Assembly: GCA_949752795.1 (NCBI GenBank)
Contig: OX457058.1
Coordinates: 169,820,223 to 169,884,222 of the forward strand
Direction of reading: 5' to 3'
Source: Hyperoodon ampullatus
Lineage: Eukaryota; Chordata; Mammalia; Artiodactyla; Ziphiidae
Length of the DNA: 64,000 nucleotides
This document shows positions 34,301-41,764 of this stretch, piece after piece. Positions within the stretch are counted from its first letter, which is position 1, and every line of letters starts with the position of its first letter. The translations under genes and the position numbers were made by a program. The notes beneath the pieces were generated by a model. The model was not told where the DNA came from. It worked only from the letters and a program-made list of their open reading frames with translations, and searched no databases.

Positions 34301-36432
34301 CCTGCTTGTGGGGACATCGAGGGAACAGGGAGCCCAGGGCCCTGCCGTCTCTCTGGGAGGAGGTACCTCCTTTGGGGCACTAGCTCTCAGGCTGGAAGCT
34401 TCCCCCAGCCTCCGTCAGCCCCTCCCCTCTGCACCCCATTCCCCGGACCCCACTAGTGAAGGCAGTGGGGTTGGAGGACTGTCAGTTCTGAATCTGTAAA
34501 TAAGAATTGCAACCACGGCAGTGAGGAGGGAGACTAACCGCTGCTCCTTAGACGTGACTCTGGGCTAAGGGACTCGCTACAGAATATCTCTAACCCTGTC
34601 ACGGAGCTTTGGCGGGGTCTCTGATTGATTGATTTTGGCGCCTCAGCTTGAGGATTTGAAGATGGAAATGCCCGTGGAGGGAGGCCCACGGAGGGGGGGG
34701 GCGGGGCTTGCCGGTCCCCTGGCTGAGGGCCCAAGGGCTGCAGTTTTACAGCGTGGTAGAGCTCGTGGAGAAGGACAGCTCCGTGGCCAGCCTGCTGAAG
34801 GTGTTCAACGACCAGAGCTCCTCGGACTGCATCGTGCAGTTCCTGCGCCTGCTCACGTCAGCCTTCATCAGGAACCGCGGAGACTTCTTCCGACATTTCA
34901 TCGATGAGGAGATGGACATCAAAGACTTCTGCACTCATGTAGGTCCTCGGGGCCCAGGCTTTGGGGACTCGGGCTCTGGCCCTGGGCTCCGCTCTCATCC
35001 CTCTCTCCTTAGGAGACTTTAGCACCAGCATTCCCTAACCAGGGGACCTGGGTGTCATGTCTACATTGCAATTCAAAGAGCACTAGGTTAGCAAGCGGGA
35101 CACATCCTCCTTCGGCCCAAAGTGTGTGGCTTTGGGCAAGTCACTGTCCCTCTCTGGGCCTCAGATTTCTCATCTGAGAAATAAGGGCTTTGGACTAGAC
35201 TGTTCACAGAATTACAGAGTAGCAACCCCAGAGTCACATTTGCCCAAGACCTGTTTTGTTTATGATGTATGGTATTTACCTGAAAGAGCTGCCAACATTT
35301 AAACATTGGGCAATTTTCGTATGAATGTCTGGATTTCTCTGGAAAAATCAGAAGATCCAGCTCCCCAGGCCTTATTCCTTTTTGTTTTTTTTTTAATAAA
35401 TTTATTTTTTATTTATATTATTTATTTTTGGCTGCGTTGGGTCTTCGTTGCTGCGCGTGGGCTTTCTCTAGTTGCAGCAAGCCGGGGCTACTCTTTGTTG
35501 TGATGCGTGGGCTTCTCACTGCGGTGGCTTCTCTTGCTGCAGGGCACAGGCTCTAGGCCCACGGGCTCTAGAGCGCAGGCTCAGTAGTTGTGGCGCACGG
35601 GCTTAGTTGCTCTGGGGCACGTGGGATCTTCCCGGACCAGGGATCGAACCCATGTCCCCTACATTGGCAGGCGGATTCTTAAGCACTGTGCTACCAGGGA
35701 AGTCCTTCCCAGGCCTTCCTCTTGCCCGGCAGTAATCAGTAGGAGCTAAATGGCAGCTGCCCTAATTATTGGGACTCAGTAGGCAGCTTGTCTCTCCATT
35801 GACTCACCCACTCGCTCGCCTAGCCCTCTGTAAGCACATAAGCTTGAAATCCCTTTATGATGAAACCCCTTTCTGCTGAGATTCTTTGACTCTGTGCATT
35901 AGGAAGCCCAAGCTGAAAAGCCCCTGCCCCCCTTTCCAGATTCTTCAAAGTAGTGTCTTCTTCTCACAACTAGGGGGTCCAGAATCAAAAAGATCTAGAT
36001 TCAAGCCTTGCAACTGTGGCAATTTCTGTTACCTCCTCAGTGAGCCTGCGTTTCCTCCTCTGGAAAATGCAGATGTCAACATCTGCCTCGCAGGTTGCTG
36101 TGGAGATTATTTCCCAGTGCAGAGGTTTTGACCCAGGACCACGAAAGCCAGGGTTGGACCTCTCGCTTGTCCTTTGCCAGGCCTCCGTCCTCAACTGGGT
36201 TGTTTTTTCATTGTGGCCTTTGCAGGAAGTGGAGCCCATGGCCATGGAGTGTGACCACATCCAGATCACGGCCCTGTCCCAGGCACTGAACATTGCCCTG
36301 CAGGTGGAGTATGTGGACGAAATGGACACGGCCCTGAACCACCACGTGTTCCCCGAGGCTGCCATCCCTGCCGTGTACCTGCTCTATAAAACCTCCCACT
36401 ACAGCATCCTTTATGCAGCCGATAAACGTTGA
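16039..36432 (+). CDS. OTUB2: OTUB2, ubiquitin thioesterase otubain-2 (six coding exons)
   Basis: Deubiquitinating cysteine protease of the OTU family; it removes ubiquitin, with a reported preference for K63-type chains, in the cytosol and nucleus. Coding segments: 16039-16041, 28651-28746, 30109-30227, 34061-34145, 34744-34938 and 36226-36432. All introns are GT-AG. The joined length of 705 nt gives 234 residues plus stop, the length I recall for human OTUB2. Asp48 (GAC, 30151), Cys51 (TGC, 30160-30162, in [11 protein letters not shown]) and His224 (CAC, 36397) are present. Residue 226, Asn in human and mouse, reads Ser (AGC, 36403-36405). Exon 1 contributes only the ATG. The gene is convergent with DDX24 and has a CpG-island promoter. 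Identity is certain; the Ser226 effect is inference. Confidence 0.96.
16331..18189. other. OTUB2 intron 1, proximal part
   Basis: No exon supported. The 298-codon minus-strand frame at 16043-16939 is a CpG-island shadow. A MIR/L2-like end lies at 17805-17860 ('cagcacttattgagcaccta'). Confidence 0.5.
18190..19330. repeat. LINE-2 remnants in OTUB2 intron 1
   Basis: Two diverged L2 blocks, about 18190-18680 and 18800-19330, with phrases such as 'gaggaagtcttcacaaagga' and 'agaggaacagcatgtgcaaa'. No coding frame survives. Confidence 0.5.
19850..20240 (+). mobile_element. MaLR-type LTR in OTUB2 intron 1
   Basis: 'acatcctaatccccagaacc', 'gggcccaatgatgtaatcac' and 'aagggtccttataaggaaga' are typical phrases of a MaLR LTR in sense orientation. 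Confidence 0.65.
20955..21110 (+). repeat. MIR SINE
   Basis: 'tgtgaccttggacaaagagc' through 'cgcctggcatacggtgacc' is a sense MIR remnant. Confidence 0.65.
21930..22150. promoter_or_regulatory. Candidate intronic enhancer (unproven)
   Basis: A repeat-free block carries TTAATTAG, a FOXA-like TATTTGCAAAC, the paired words GATTAGGTAACCTGATTAGG, and nuclear-receptor-like CCAAGGTCAAA. Density of such words in non-repetitive DNA is the only evidence. Confidence 0.25.
22560..22765 (+). mobile_element. L1 3'UTR fragment
   Basis: 'gcagagtggtggttgccagg' to 'gttgcacaacgatgtgaatg' is a typical old L1 3' end, followed directly by a CHR-2 insertion. Confidence 0.75.
22779..22993 (+). mobile_element. CHR-2 SINE in OTUB2 intron 1
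   Basis: Full element with an A tail of over 20 bases. The target duplication is AAAGATGGTTATGATG on both sides, inside the older L1 end. Confidence 0.93.
24008..24140 (+). mobile_element. Short CHR-type SINE
   Basis: 'GGATTTCCCTGGCGGTTCAG' head and 'GGTTCGATCCCTGGTCGGGG' box B, about 110 bp plus A tail. Flanks AGTTAATAAGTTTT and AGTTAACAAGTTTT. Confidence 0.85.
24620..24810 (+). repeat. MIR SINE
   Basis: 'gggcttcagagtcaggcaga' and 'gattaaatgaaataacggga' followed by a 'gtacagtaatggcatccgtt' end. Confidence 0.55.
24811..26199. other. OTUB2 intron 1, distal unique part
   Basis: No exon supported. Short purine-rich tract near 24945. Open frames of 92-154 codons at 24.77-25.77 kb have no recognisable domain. 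Confidence 0.45.
26200..27384 (+). pseudogene. RFXAP: Processed retrocopy of RFXAP in OTUB2 intron 1
   Basis: Parent RFXAP is a subunit of the RFX complex that activates MHC class II promoters. One uninterrupted stretch ending at TGA 26940-26942 encodes a protein closely matching the C-terminal two thirds of [18 protein letters not shown], an acidic SLEDLEDE segment, [20 protein letters not shown], the [16 protein letters not shown] helix and a C-terminus ending QQFPGTSV. The parent is spliced in mammals, so the missing introns mark a retrocopy. The N-terminal part is degraded: the VRYLCE segment lies in another frame, implying indels between about 26300 and 26326 and in the G run at 26343-26349. 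A 12-bp tandem duplication near 26559-26580 adds four residues. 3'UTR-like sequence continues to about 27384 and is split by an L1 fragment at 27004-27244. An ATG at 26211 opens a 243-codon frame; whether it is expressed is unknown. Confidence 0.88.
27004..27244 (-). mobile_element. L1 3'-end fragment inserted in the RFXAP retrocopy
   Basis: It begins with a T run (poly(A) tail on the minus strand) and reads as the reverse complement of a LINE-1 3' end. It is flanked by a 16-bp duplication, GGATGGACACATTTTT at 26988-27003 and the same with one mismatch at 27245-27260. It therefore landed after the RFXAP copy. Confidence 0.8.
27385..28430 (-). mobile_element. LINE-1 ORF2/3' fragment, antisense
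   Basis: About 1 kb reads as the reverse complement of late ORF2, recognisable by the typical run of phrases for 'tccatccatgttgctgca', 'cattcccaccaa' and 'gtgaggtgatacctcact'. It is full of stops, not coding, and close to OTUB2 exon 2. Confidence 0.85.
28651..28746 (+). CDS. OTUB2: OTUB2 coding exon 2 (residues 2-33)
   Basis: It is preceded by a clean polypyrimidine acceptor ending TTTCAG and followed by donor GTAAGG. The 96 nt encode 32 residues of the N-terminal helix, including [17 protein letters not shown]. It starts and ends at codon boundaries. An old L1 fragment ends only about 220 bp upstream. Confidence 0.96.
28970..29130 (-). repeat. MIR SINE in OTUB2 intron 2
   Basis: 'tattacccacgttttacagc' and 'taaatggcaagtgcacggcc' mark an antisense MIR. 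Confidence 0.55.
29640..29960 (-). repeat. L2 remnant in OTUB2 intron 2
   Basis: 'ccaggaagtcttcctggact' and 'gactgtaggctcccgagggc' match an antisense L2 3' end. Confidence 0.55.
30109..30227 (+). CDS. OTUB2: OTUB2 coding exon 3 (catalytic Asp48 and Cys51)
   Basis: The acceptor is CCCCGCAG and the donor GTGAGT. The exon encodes residues 34-72 plus two bases of codon 73. It holds the OTU signature [19 protein letters not shown] with Asp48 and the nucleophile Cys51. The codon AA|G is completed in exon 4 to Lys73. Confidence 0.97.
31168..31462 (-). mobile_element. CHR-1-type SINE
   Basis: Reverse complement of the longer CHR-1 type: 'ggctgcgttgggtcttcgtt' tail side and 'ccaccagggaagtcc' head at the right. 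Flanks GAGGCTGCAG and GAGGCTACAC suggest a diverged target duplication. Confidence 0.85.
31509..31711 (-). mobile_element. CHR-2 SINE
   Basis: T run, then 'ggtacgcgggcctctcactg' and a head ending 'ccaccagggaagccc'. It is only about 47 bp from the CHR-1 copy, same orientation. Confidence 0.9.
32100..32225 (-). repeat. MIR SINE
   Basis: 'accccatattacagatgagt' and 'gagtgacttgccccaggtcc'. Confidence 0.6.
32226..34060. other. OTUB2 intron 3, distal part
   Basis: No exon supported. Old L2-like text near 32690-32960 and a sense MIR remnant at 33825-33930. 33170-33470 is AT-rich unique sequence. Confidence 0.45.
34061..34145 (+). CDS. OTUB2: OTUB2 coding exon 4 (residues 73-101)
   Basis: The acceptor is TCCCCTCTAG and the donor GTGAGT. 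It encodes [20 protein letters not shown] and continues to FFNA. The only change I notice against human in this exon is Gln for Arg in HKFQNFFNA. Confidence 0.97.
34744..34938 (+). CDS. OTUB2: OTUB2 coding exon 5 (residues 102-166)
   Basis: The 195 nt start with [11 protein letters not shown] and end with [12 protein letters not shown]; donor GTAGGT. The acceptor CTGCAG has a poor pyrimidine tract, because the preceding 60 bases are rich in G runs. Correct inclusion may therefore depend on exonic enhancers. Reading frame and homology still place the exon firmly. Confidence 0.96.
35380..35705 (-). mobile_element. CHR-1-type SINE in OTUB2 intron 5
   Basis: T/A-rich tail, 'ggctgcgttgggtcttcgtt', head 'ctaccagggaagtcc'. 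The flanks CCCAGGCCTTATTCCTT and CCCAGGCCTTCCTCTTG are duplicated, with divergence. Confidence 0.88.
36226..36432 (+). CDS. OTUB2: OTUB2 coding exon 6 (catalytic His224, stop)
   Basis: The acceptor is GGCCTTTGCAG. It encodes residues 167-234 and ends at TGA 36430-36432. It contains the second half of the active site, [14 protein letters not shown], with His224 conserved. Ser replaces Asn at 226, and the C-terminal residue is Arg rather than the human His. Confidence 0.97.
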   Translation, partial: EVEPMAMECDHIQITALSQALNIALQVEYVDEMDTALNHHVFPEAAIPAVYLLYKTSHYSILYAADKR

Positions 36433-36475
36433 TTTTAGGCCATGCAGTGGAGCCTGTCACCTAACGGGACTGCAT

Positions 36476-36514
<39 letters not shown>

Positions 36515-39510
36515 GGTATGCGGGCCTCTCACTGTTGTGGCCTCTCCCGCCGTGGAGCACAGGCTCCGGACGCACAGGCCCAGCGGCCATGGCTCACAGG
36601 CCCAGCCGCTCCGCAGCATGCGGGATCCTCCCAGACCGGGGCACGAACCCGTGTCCCCTGCATCGGCAGGTGGACTCTCAACCACTGCGCCACCAGGGAA
36701 GCCCTACGGGACTGCATTCTGAATGGAACGTTACAGCTTTTCAATTTTTTTAAGCGATTTAGACTATAGTTAGAAAATGTGCAGCCTTTTGGGCAAAGTC
36801 ACTGGGAATAAGGCCTACTCACTACGGACTGGTGGTAACTTGGCGATATTTTTAGTGTTTATCTTCACGGAGGATCCAGTGTTTTCTCACTCTGGGCTAG
36901 GAAGCCACATGTCCTGGCTCTACCCCAGTTCTGAGACCTTGCATAGGACACCTCTCTCTGGGCCCAATTCTTCATCTGGAGGAGGTTCCTGCCAGTGTTG
37001 ACATTCCATTGTTGTATAAAAATGGGGTCCTCTGGTTTATTTTCACCAGGGGCAGTGCCTCTCTGTAGGGGAAGAAAAGCTCAAGATCAGCTGTCTTAAG
37101 TGACTTACCAGTTCTACAAAAAAATCAAGTCCAGTCAGCCGTTGGACTGGACTTTGGTGCACGGTGAATTGAGGCCAATATGAATGCGAGGGCTTCAGTG
37201 TACTTCCAAGCATTCATGACAGTGTTTTCTTACCCCTAACTTGAGGAAAAAGATACTTTTATGCCAGTCTAGAAAGAGGCCTGTAGCCATCAGCGTGAAG
37301 CCCAAGTTGTTGGGCCCCTCTATCTCCCTCAGGGCCAGGACTGCCTGCCTTCTGGTGGGCAGCCCTGCAGGGTTCTGCCACCAGCCCTACCTGGACAGAC
37401 ACTGAGAAGGACTAAGGTCTGGGACCAAGAAGGTGTCTCATCGTCCCCAACACATCCTGGAAGTAGAATACGGATACTCAGCCAGGTGGAGACATCGGTC
37501 CGCACATGCAGCCGTAGACTCCAGCTGAGCAGAACAGACAAGGTTTTCTGAGGCTGCCTTTGGCTTCCTTTCCCCTTTCCCCGCTTCTGTCTGGCTTATG
37601 GGCTGGCTAGAGATTAGGTGGCAAAGAACAGAGATAAGCCGAGGAGACTGGCAGTGGGGGAGGTCGCCTCTGGGGAAGCTGCCTGGTAGCCAAGAGCCCT
37701 GGCTCTGGCCAGTCTCCCTGTTCATCCGCCTGAACATGCCCCTTAATGACCCCCTCACCTTGCTGCCTCAGGATCTCGAGGAGCCCTGGCTGGGCTGGGA
37801 CGCTGCCAGCAAGCTCTCTTCCTCTCTGGGAAGAAATGGAGAATGCAGGGGTGTGGAATCGCCTTCCTTAATCGAAGGCCTCACAGGTTCCATTCTGCAG
37901 GGATTTATTAGAATCTGTTGGTGCTGCAGTGCCAGACTGTGGTGTCTGCCGACAGGCAAACTGTGCACCAGGAGGACGGGGTGACAGACTGCTCCCGATC
38001 CTCGTATACAAATGTCAGATTGGTATCAGTCTTCCGCCTTTGTGAAAACTGATGTCAGGGTGCTTTTAATGCCAGGCAGGGACCCAGGTTCCCATACTGC
38101 CCTTGGCTGGAACTTGGACCCCAAGGGCTCAAGTTAAATAAGTGACTGTCACTTTTTCATAGGAATGTAAAGCTGACCCTGATCTCTGAATTGGTTCAGT
38201 GGTCCCACCTTGCTCTGGGTAGGAGTGCTGTGACAAGTACACTGTAAGAGCGGGGTAACATGTTACATGATTTGTGAGTATCATGATCCCTGTTTCCAAA
38301 CTGAAGGACACTGACCTGCATCTTGGCTGCTCTGAGCAGTTGTGAGATGGGTCCTGGGCCTCCAGCTGGGCTCTCAAGCACAGTATAATCAGCACTGGCT
38401 GCCACTTAACTGCATTTGTAGCTTGTGTAGCGTTCACAAAAGCCAAGCTTTCTCTTTGGCAGACAAGCTGGAGAACTCCCCTCTGAGGTGTGTCTGTGCT
38501 GTGTCTCCAGGCCGGAGAGCCTGCCAGTGCTCACGTGGGACCCTCTTCTCAGGGGAGATCCGATCAGTTTAGAATCAGAATGCCCAAGAGAGGCAGGCTG
38601 TTGTCATGACCTCCCTCTCCGCTCTCCCATTTTTCATAAAACTATTGGCCAAATCCAAACCGCTGCTCTCTTCCCTTCCCATCTGCCCTCAGCTCTTGCC
38701 TCTGAAGGGAAAGCACCATGGAGGAAAGGCGTGGCAGAATTCAGAGAAGCTTTAAGTAACCAATGTAAAATCCAGTCATCCGTGGACACTACCCTGCTTA
38801 TGTACAGCAGCCAGTCATGTCAGCAATCACGCTTCCTGGGTAATTCCTCACCCGGCCCACAAAGCCTTCTCTTTGCAGACCAAAAGCTGGAAGGAAGGTT
38901 GCTTTCAGAGTTTGTCTTTACAACTGCACATGTGTTACCTTCCTTCCAAAGGGGACTTTACAAACCAGTGTGAATACTTAGCAACAAAAAAACTGTCCTT
39001 GCTTTTGGTTCCTACTTTAAGCACATAGTGGCTCTGGAGCCACACCGCCTGGGTTCAAATCTTCAACTTTGCCACTAACTAGTTATATGACCTTGGCCAA
39101 GTCCCTTCACCTCCAAGTTCCAATTCCCACATTAGTGAAATGGAGACGATTCCAACACATCACAGAATTATCGGTTCAAGTGGAACAAGATTACATGTGA
39201 AAACAATTGCAAGACCTGACGCACAGTGAGTGCCCTACAAATGGGATGCTTCCCCCCACAGATCCTTCCCCATGGGCTGCAGCAGAACACTGCAAGATGG
39301 GAAAACATGCCACCTTGGCAGTGGCACTGTGGTTTCCCAAACAGGGAAGAAGTCTAAGGACCAAACGCATTCCTGTGATGAGCGGAAATAGGGGCAGGGG
39401 CCCCTTGTCCCGTGGGATGTAGGCCAGGCCTACAGCTTCCTCGGGCAATTGGTAAAAACATTTTCCTAGCATTAAAATGGTTTCCATAACAACTGTTTGT
39501 CCTGGCTTCT
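36433..39510 (+). other. OTUB2: OTUB2 3'UTR (end uncertain)
   Basis: After the stop there is non-repeat sequence, interrupted at 36478-36705 by an antisense CHR-2 SINE. No AATAAA was found in a convincing place before the DDX24 end. An ATTAAA at 39471-39476, followed by a TG-rich stretch (TGTTTGTCCTGG), is the best poly(A) signal candidate. The long 3'UTR is inferred from the long human transcript as I recall it. The true end could be earlier. Confidence 0.4.
36478..36705 (-). mobile_element. CHR-2 SINE inside the OTUB2 3'UTR
   Basis: It starts 46 bp after the stop with 35 consecutive Ts (36478-36512). The target duplication ACGGGACTGCATTCT is perfect at 36464-36478 and 36706-36720. The sense OTUB2 transcript therefore carries the SINE reversed. 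Confidence 0.95.
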
Positions 39511-41204
39511 TAATAGTGGGTACCTGGCATGCACCAAAAATCAACACTACTATCCCATAGGGCTTGTACGTGTGAGTGGATTAGCACGGGTAGCAGTGTC
39601 CTTGTTTAGTGAAAGGTCCAGACACTCAGGAAATTCTGTCCTTGGGCTGGGCTGGAGGTGCCAGAGGAACCACAGGCCTCACCAAAGCTTCACCTCATCA
39701 GGTCAGAGAGCAACACTGTCAGGGAGGCTGGCCCCATCTTTTAAAACCTAGCTCTTTAACATGTTACCCCACAAAAAAGAATTTGCTGTTAGAGGGCAAG
39801 GACAGGATGTCACAGGACATTAGTGGATCTGTTTGGCCTGTGACAAGTGTCCTCAGGCCTCTCATGGCTCAGGTGCTGCTCAGGGACCTTGACCCTGCTT
39901 ATACTTCCACTGTATCATTTGGAAAATGGCGAGTCCCCCTGCCATCCTCTGATAGCTATCACTCAGGAGCTTCACAGACGAGGGCTGTTTTCTTCTGCAT
40001 TCTCCTCTCCGGGTCACTGGTGACACTTGGGAGACAGTCTCTGGCAACACTGCTGACTTCTAAAACCAAAGCACTTTTCTGAACTTCCCTTGGGCCTCCA
40101 AGGAAATACCCAAGGTTCTTATCCCAGCTCTGCCACTTGACTGCTGTGTGACCCTGAGCAAGTCTTAGCCACTCACAGTGAGGTTTCTCAACTGCAAAAA
40201 AGGGTAAAGACGTTATGTCCCAGGGCCTTGACGGAAAACCAAATGACAATCGAAGTAGATAAAAGTCCCTAACCAACACTCAGTGATACCTGAATCTGAG
40301 TTTAGGCCAACTACCCTGTTGCAGTTGCCCACAGGGACCAAAGGAACACAGCTGCCAACCATGAGGCCAAGAAAACGTCTTGTTTAGAAGCCCAGACTTA
40401 GCTGTGCAGAAATCAGTGCTTCTCCCATGACTGTGGCTACTCACCCAGGCTGACCCAGAGGAAGCTGCGGTGGCGCCGGGAGGTCTCGGGTTCCCTCAGC
40501 ACACATTAACACCAGGCCCTGATCTAAGTGCAAGGGCTGAAAGGAGTAAGAAGCAGCTTCTGCCCGAAGGGAGCTCAGCCAGGTGCCGGAGAGCAGTGTG
40601 GCAAGTGCTGTGAAGAGGGTGAGCCTGGGTACTGTGGGAGCTGCTCACGAGAGGAACACATCACCTCCTGGGTCTCAGGGGCCAGCAGAGCTCAGGGGCA
40701 GGAAAAGGCAAACCGGCCAAGGAAAAGCTTGGACAAAGGCTCAGGGCCAAAGAATAGGGGCGTGAGACCGTGGGCAGCAACCAGTTCCGTCACACAGAGG
40801 AAGGGAGCAGAGAGACAAGGCTGGAGAGACTGGCCAGGGCCAGATCCCAGGTGCCTCACAGCCACACTCAGCAGACTGCTCCTGGCTTCCCCACACGTGG
40901 TTCTGTGATATCACGGAAGCTGTGCTCTCTTGGAAGCCGGCAATCTCTTCCCTGTCCACCTCCCAGCGAGGCTAAGACGAGACAGCAGCTGTGAGGTAGA
41001 GCTAAGGAGCTGTTAGGATTCTTTGGAGAAAAACGGGAACACACGTTGAGGACCCAGGCAGAAATGACTTTACAGTGATCTGCGAAGCTCACCGGCCTCT
41101 CGCTCTATCCACACCGTGCAGCAGAGTGAGACGCACCCCGCGTGCATCCTGCAGCCAGAGGACTATGACGGTGTCCCCCATATCCTGGCTAAAAACTCAA
41201 GAAA
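36721..41204. other. OTUB2 3'UTR and OTUB2-DDX24 intergenic sequence
   Basis: Largely unique sequence with MIR remnants at 39020-39240 and 40120-40290. No additional gene is supported: the 161-codon frame at 38488-38973 has no recognisable features. Confidence 0.5.
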
Positions 41205-41492
41205 AAGCGCTGGTTCTGACCACTGTTTTTAATTGAGGAAATCAAGTTAACCATACAAGAAGCCTGTAAACACTGGAATGCAGAAATATATAAGCTGCTA
41301 CATAGAATTCTTACTGTGAAACAACACAGATCTGCATGAGGTCTCTCCTGCTATGGGAGGTGGTATGCAAGAGGGAGATTTTTGTAACTGGGGCTGACAG
41401 TGGCGTGAAGCCAAAGGCGCGAAGGTTTTCCATACAACCAGAGAACAGAGACACAATGTGCGGGCCCCAGCAGGCTCTGACCTGGGGGGCGG
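41205..41492 (-). other. DDX24: DDX24 3'UTR with ATTAAA poly(A) signal
   Basis: About 260-290 nt of unique sequence follow the stop. An ATTAAA (TTTAAT on the plus strand, 41228-41233) is the first usable poly(A) signal. Cleavage is expected about 15-25 nt further, near 41205-41215. Confidence 0.6.
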
Positions 41493-41764
41493 TTAGTCTG
41501 CACTTGTGCTTGGCTGTGGCTGTTCCTGCCGCTGCTCTTTCGGCTGCTTCTTTTTCTTCTTCTTCTGTTTGGAGAGGCAGCTCAGCGCGGACTCACCATT
41601 TCTTGGGGCGGACACGAGCTCGGGCAGCTTGCCAGACTGAGTGGGATACTTGGTTTTCAGACCATCTTTAAACAGCGGTTGGGAGAGTAAATGGCGCAGC
41701 TCCTTCTTCAGGACTTTCGTCTGCTTTTGTCGCCGACGCTCTTCTTGCTGGTCAACTTTTCCTC
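41493..41764 (-). CDS. DDX24: DDX24 exon 9 coding part and stop
   Basis: The acceptor is GTGTTTCAAG, with a weak pyrimidine tract. It encodes the basic C-terminal tail KVDQQEERRRQKQ, LKKELRHLLSQPLF, a KQKKKKKKQPKEQ run and the end QPSTSAD, with TAA at 41495-41493. The reading frame and tail match human DDX24 closely. Confidence 0.95.
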
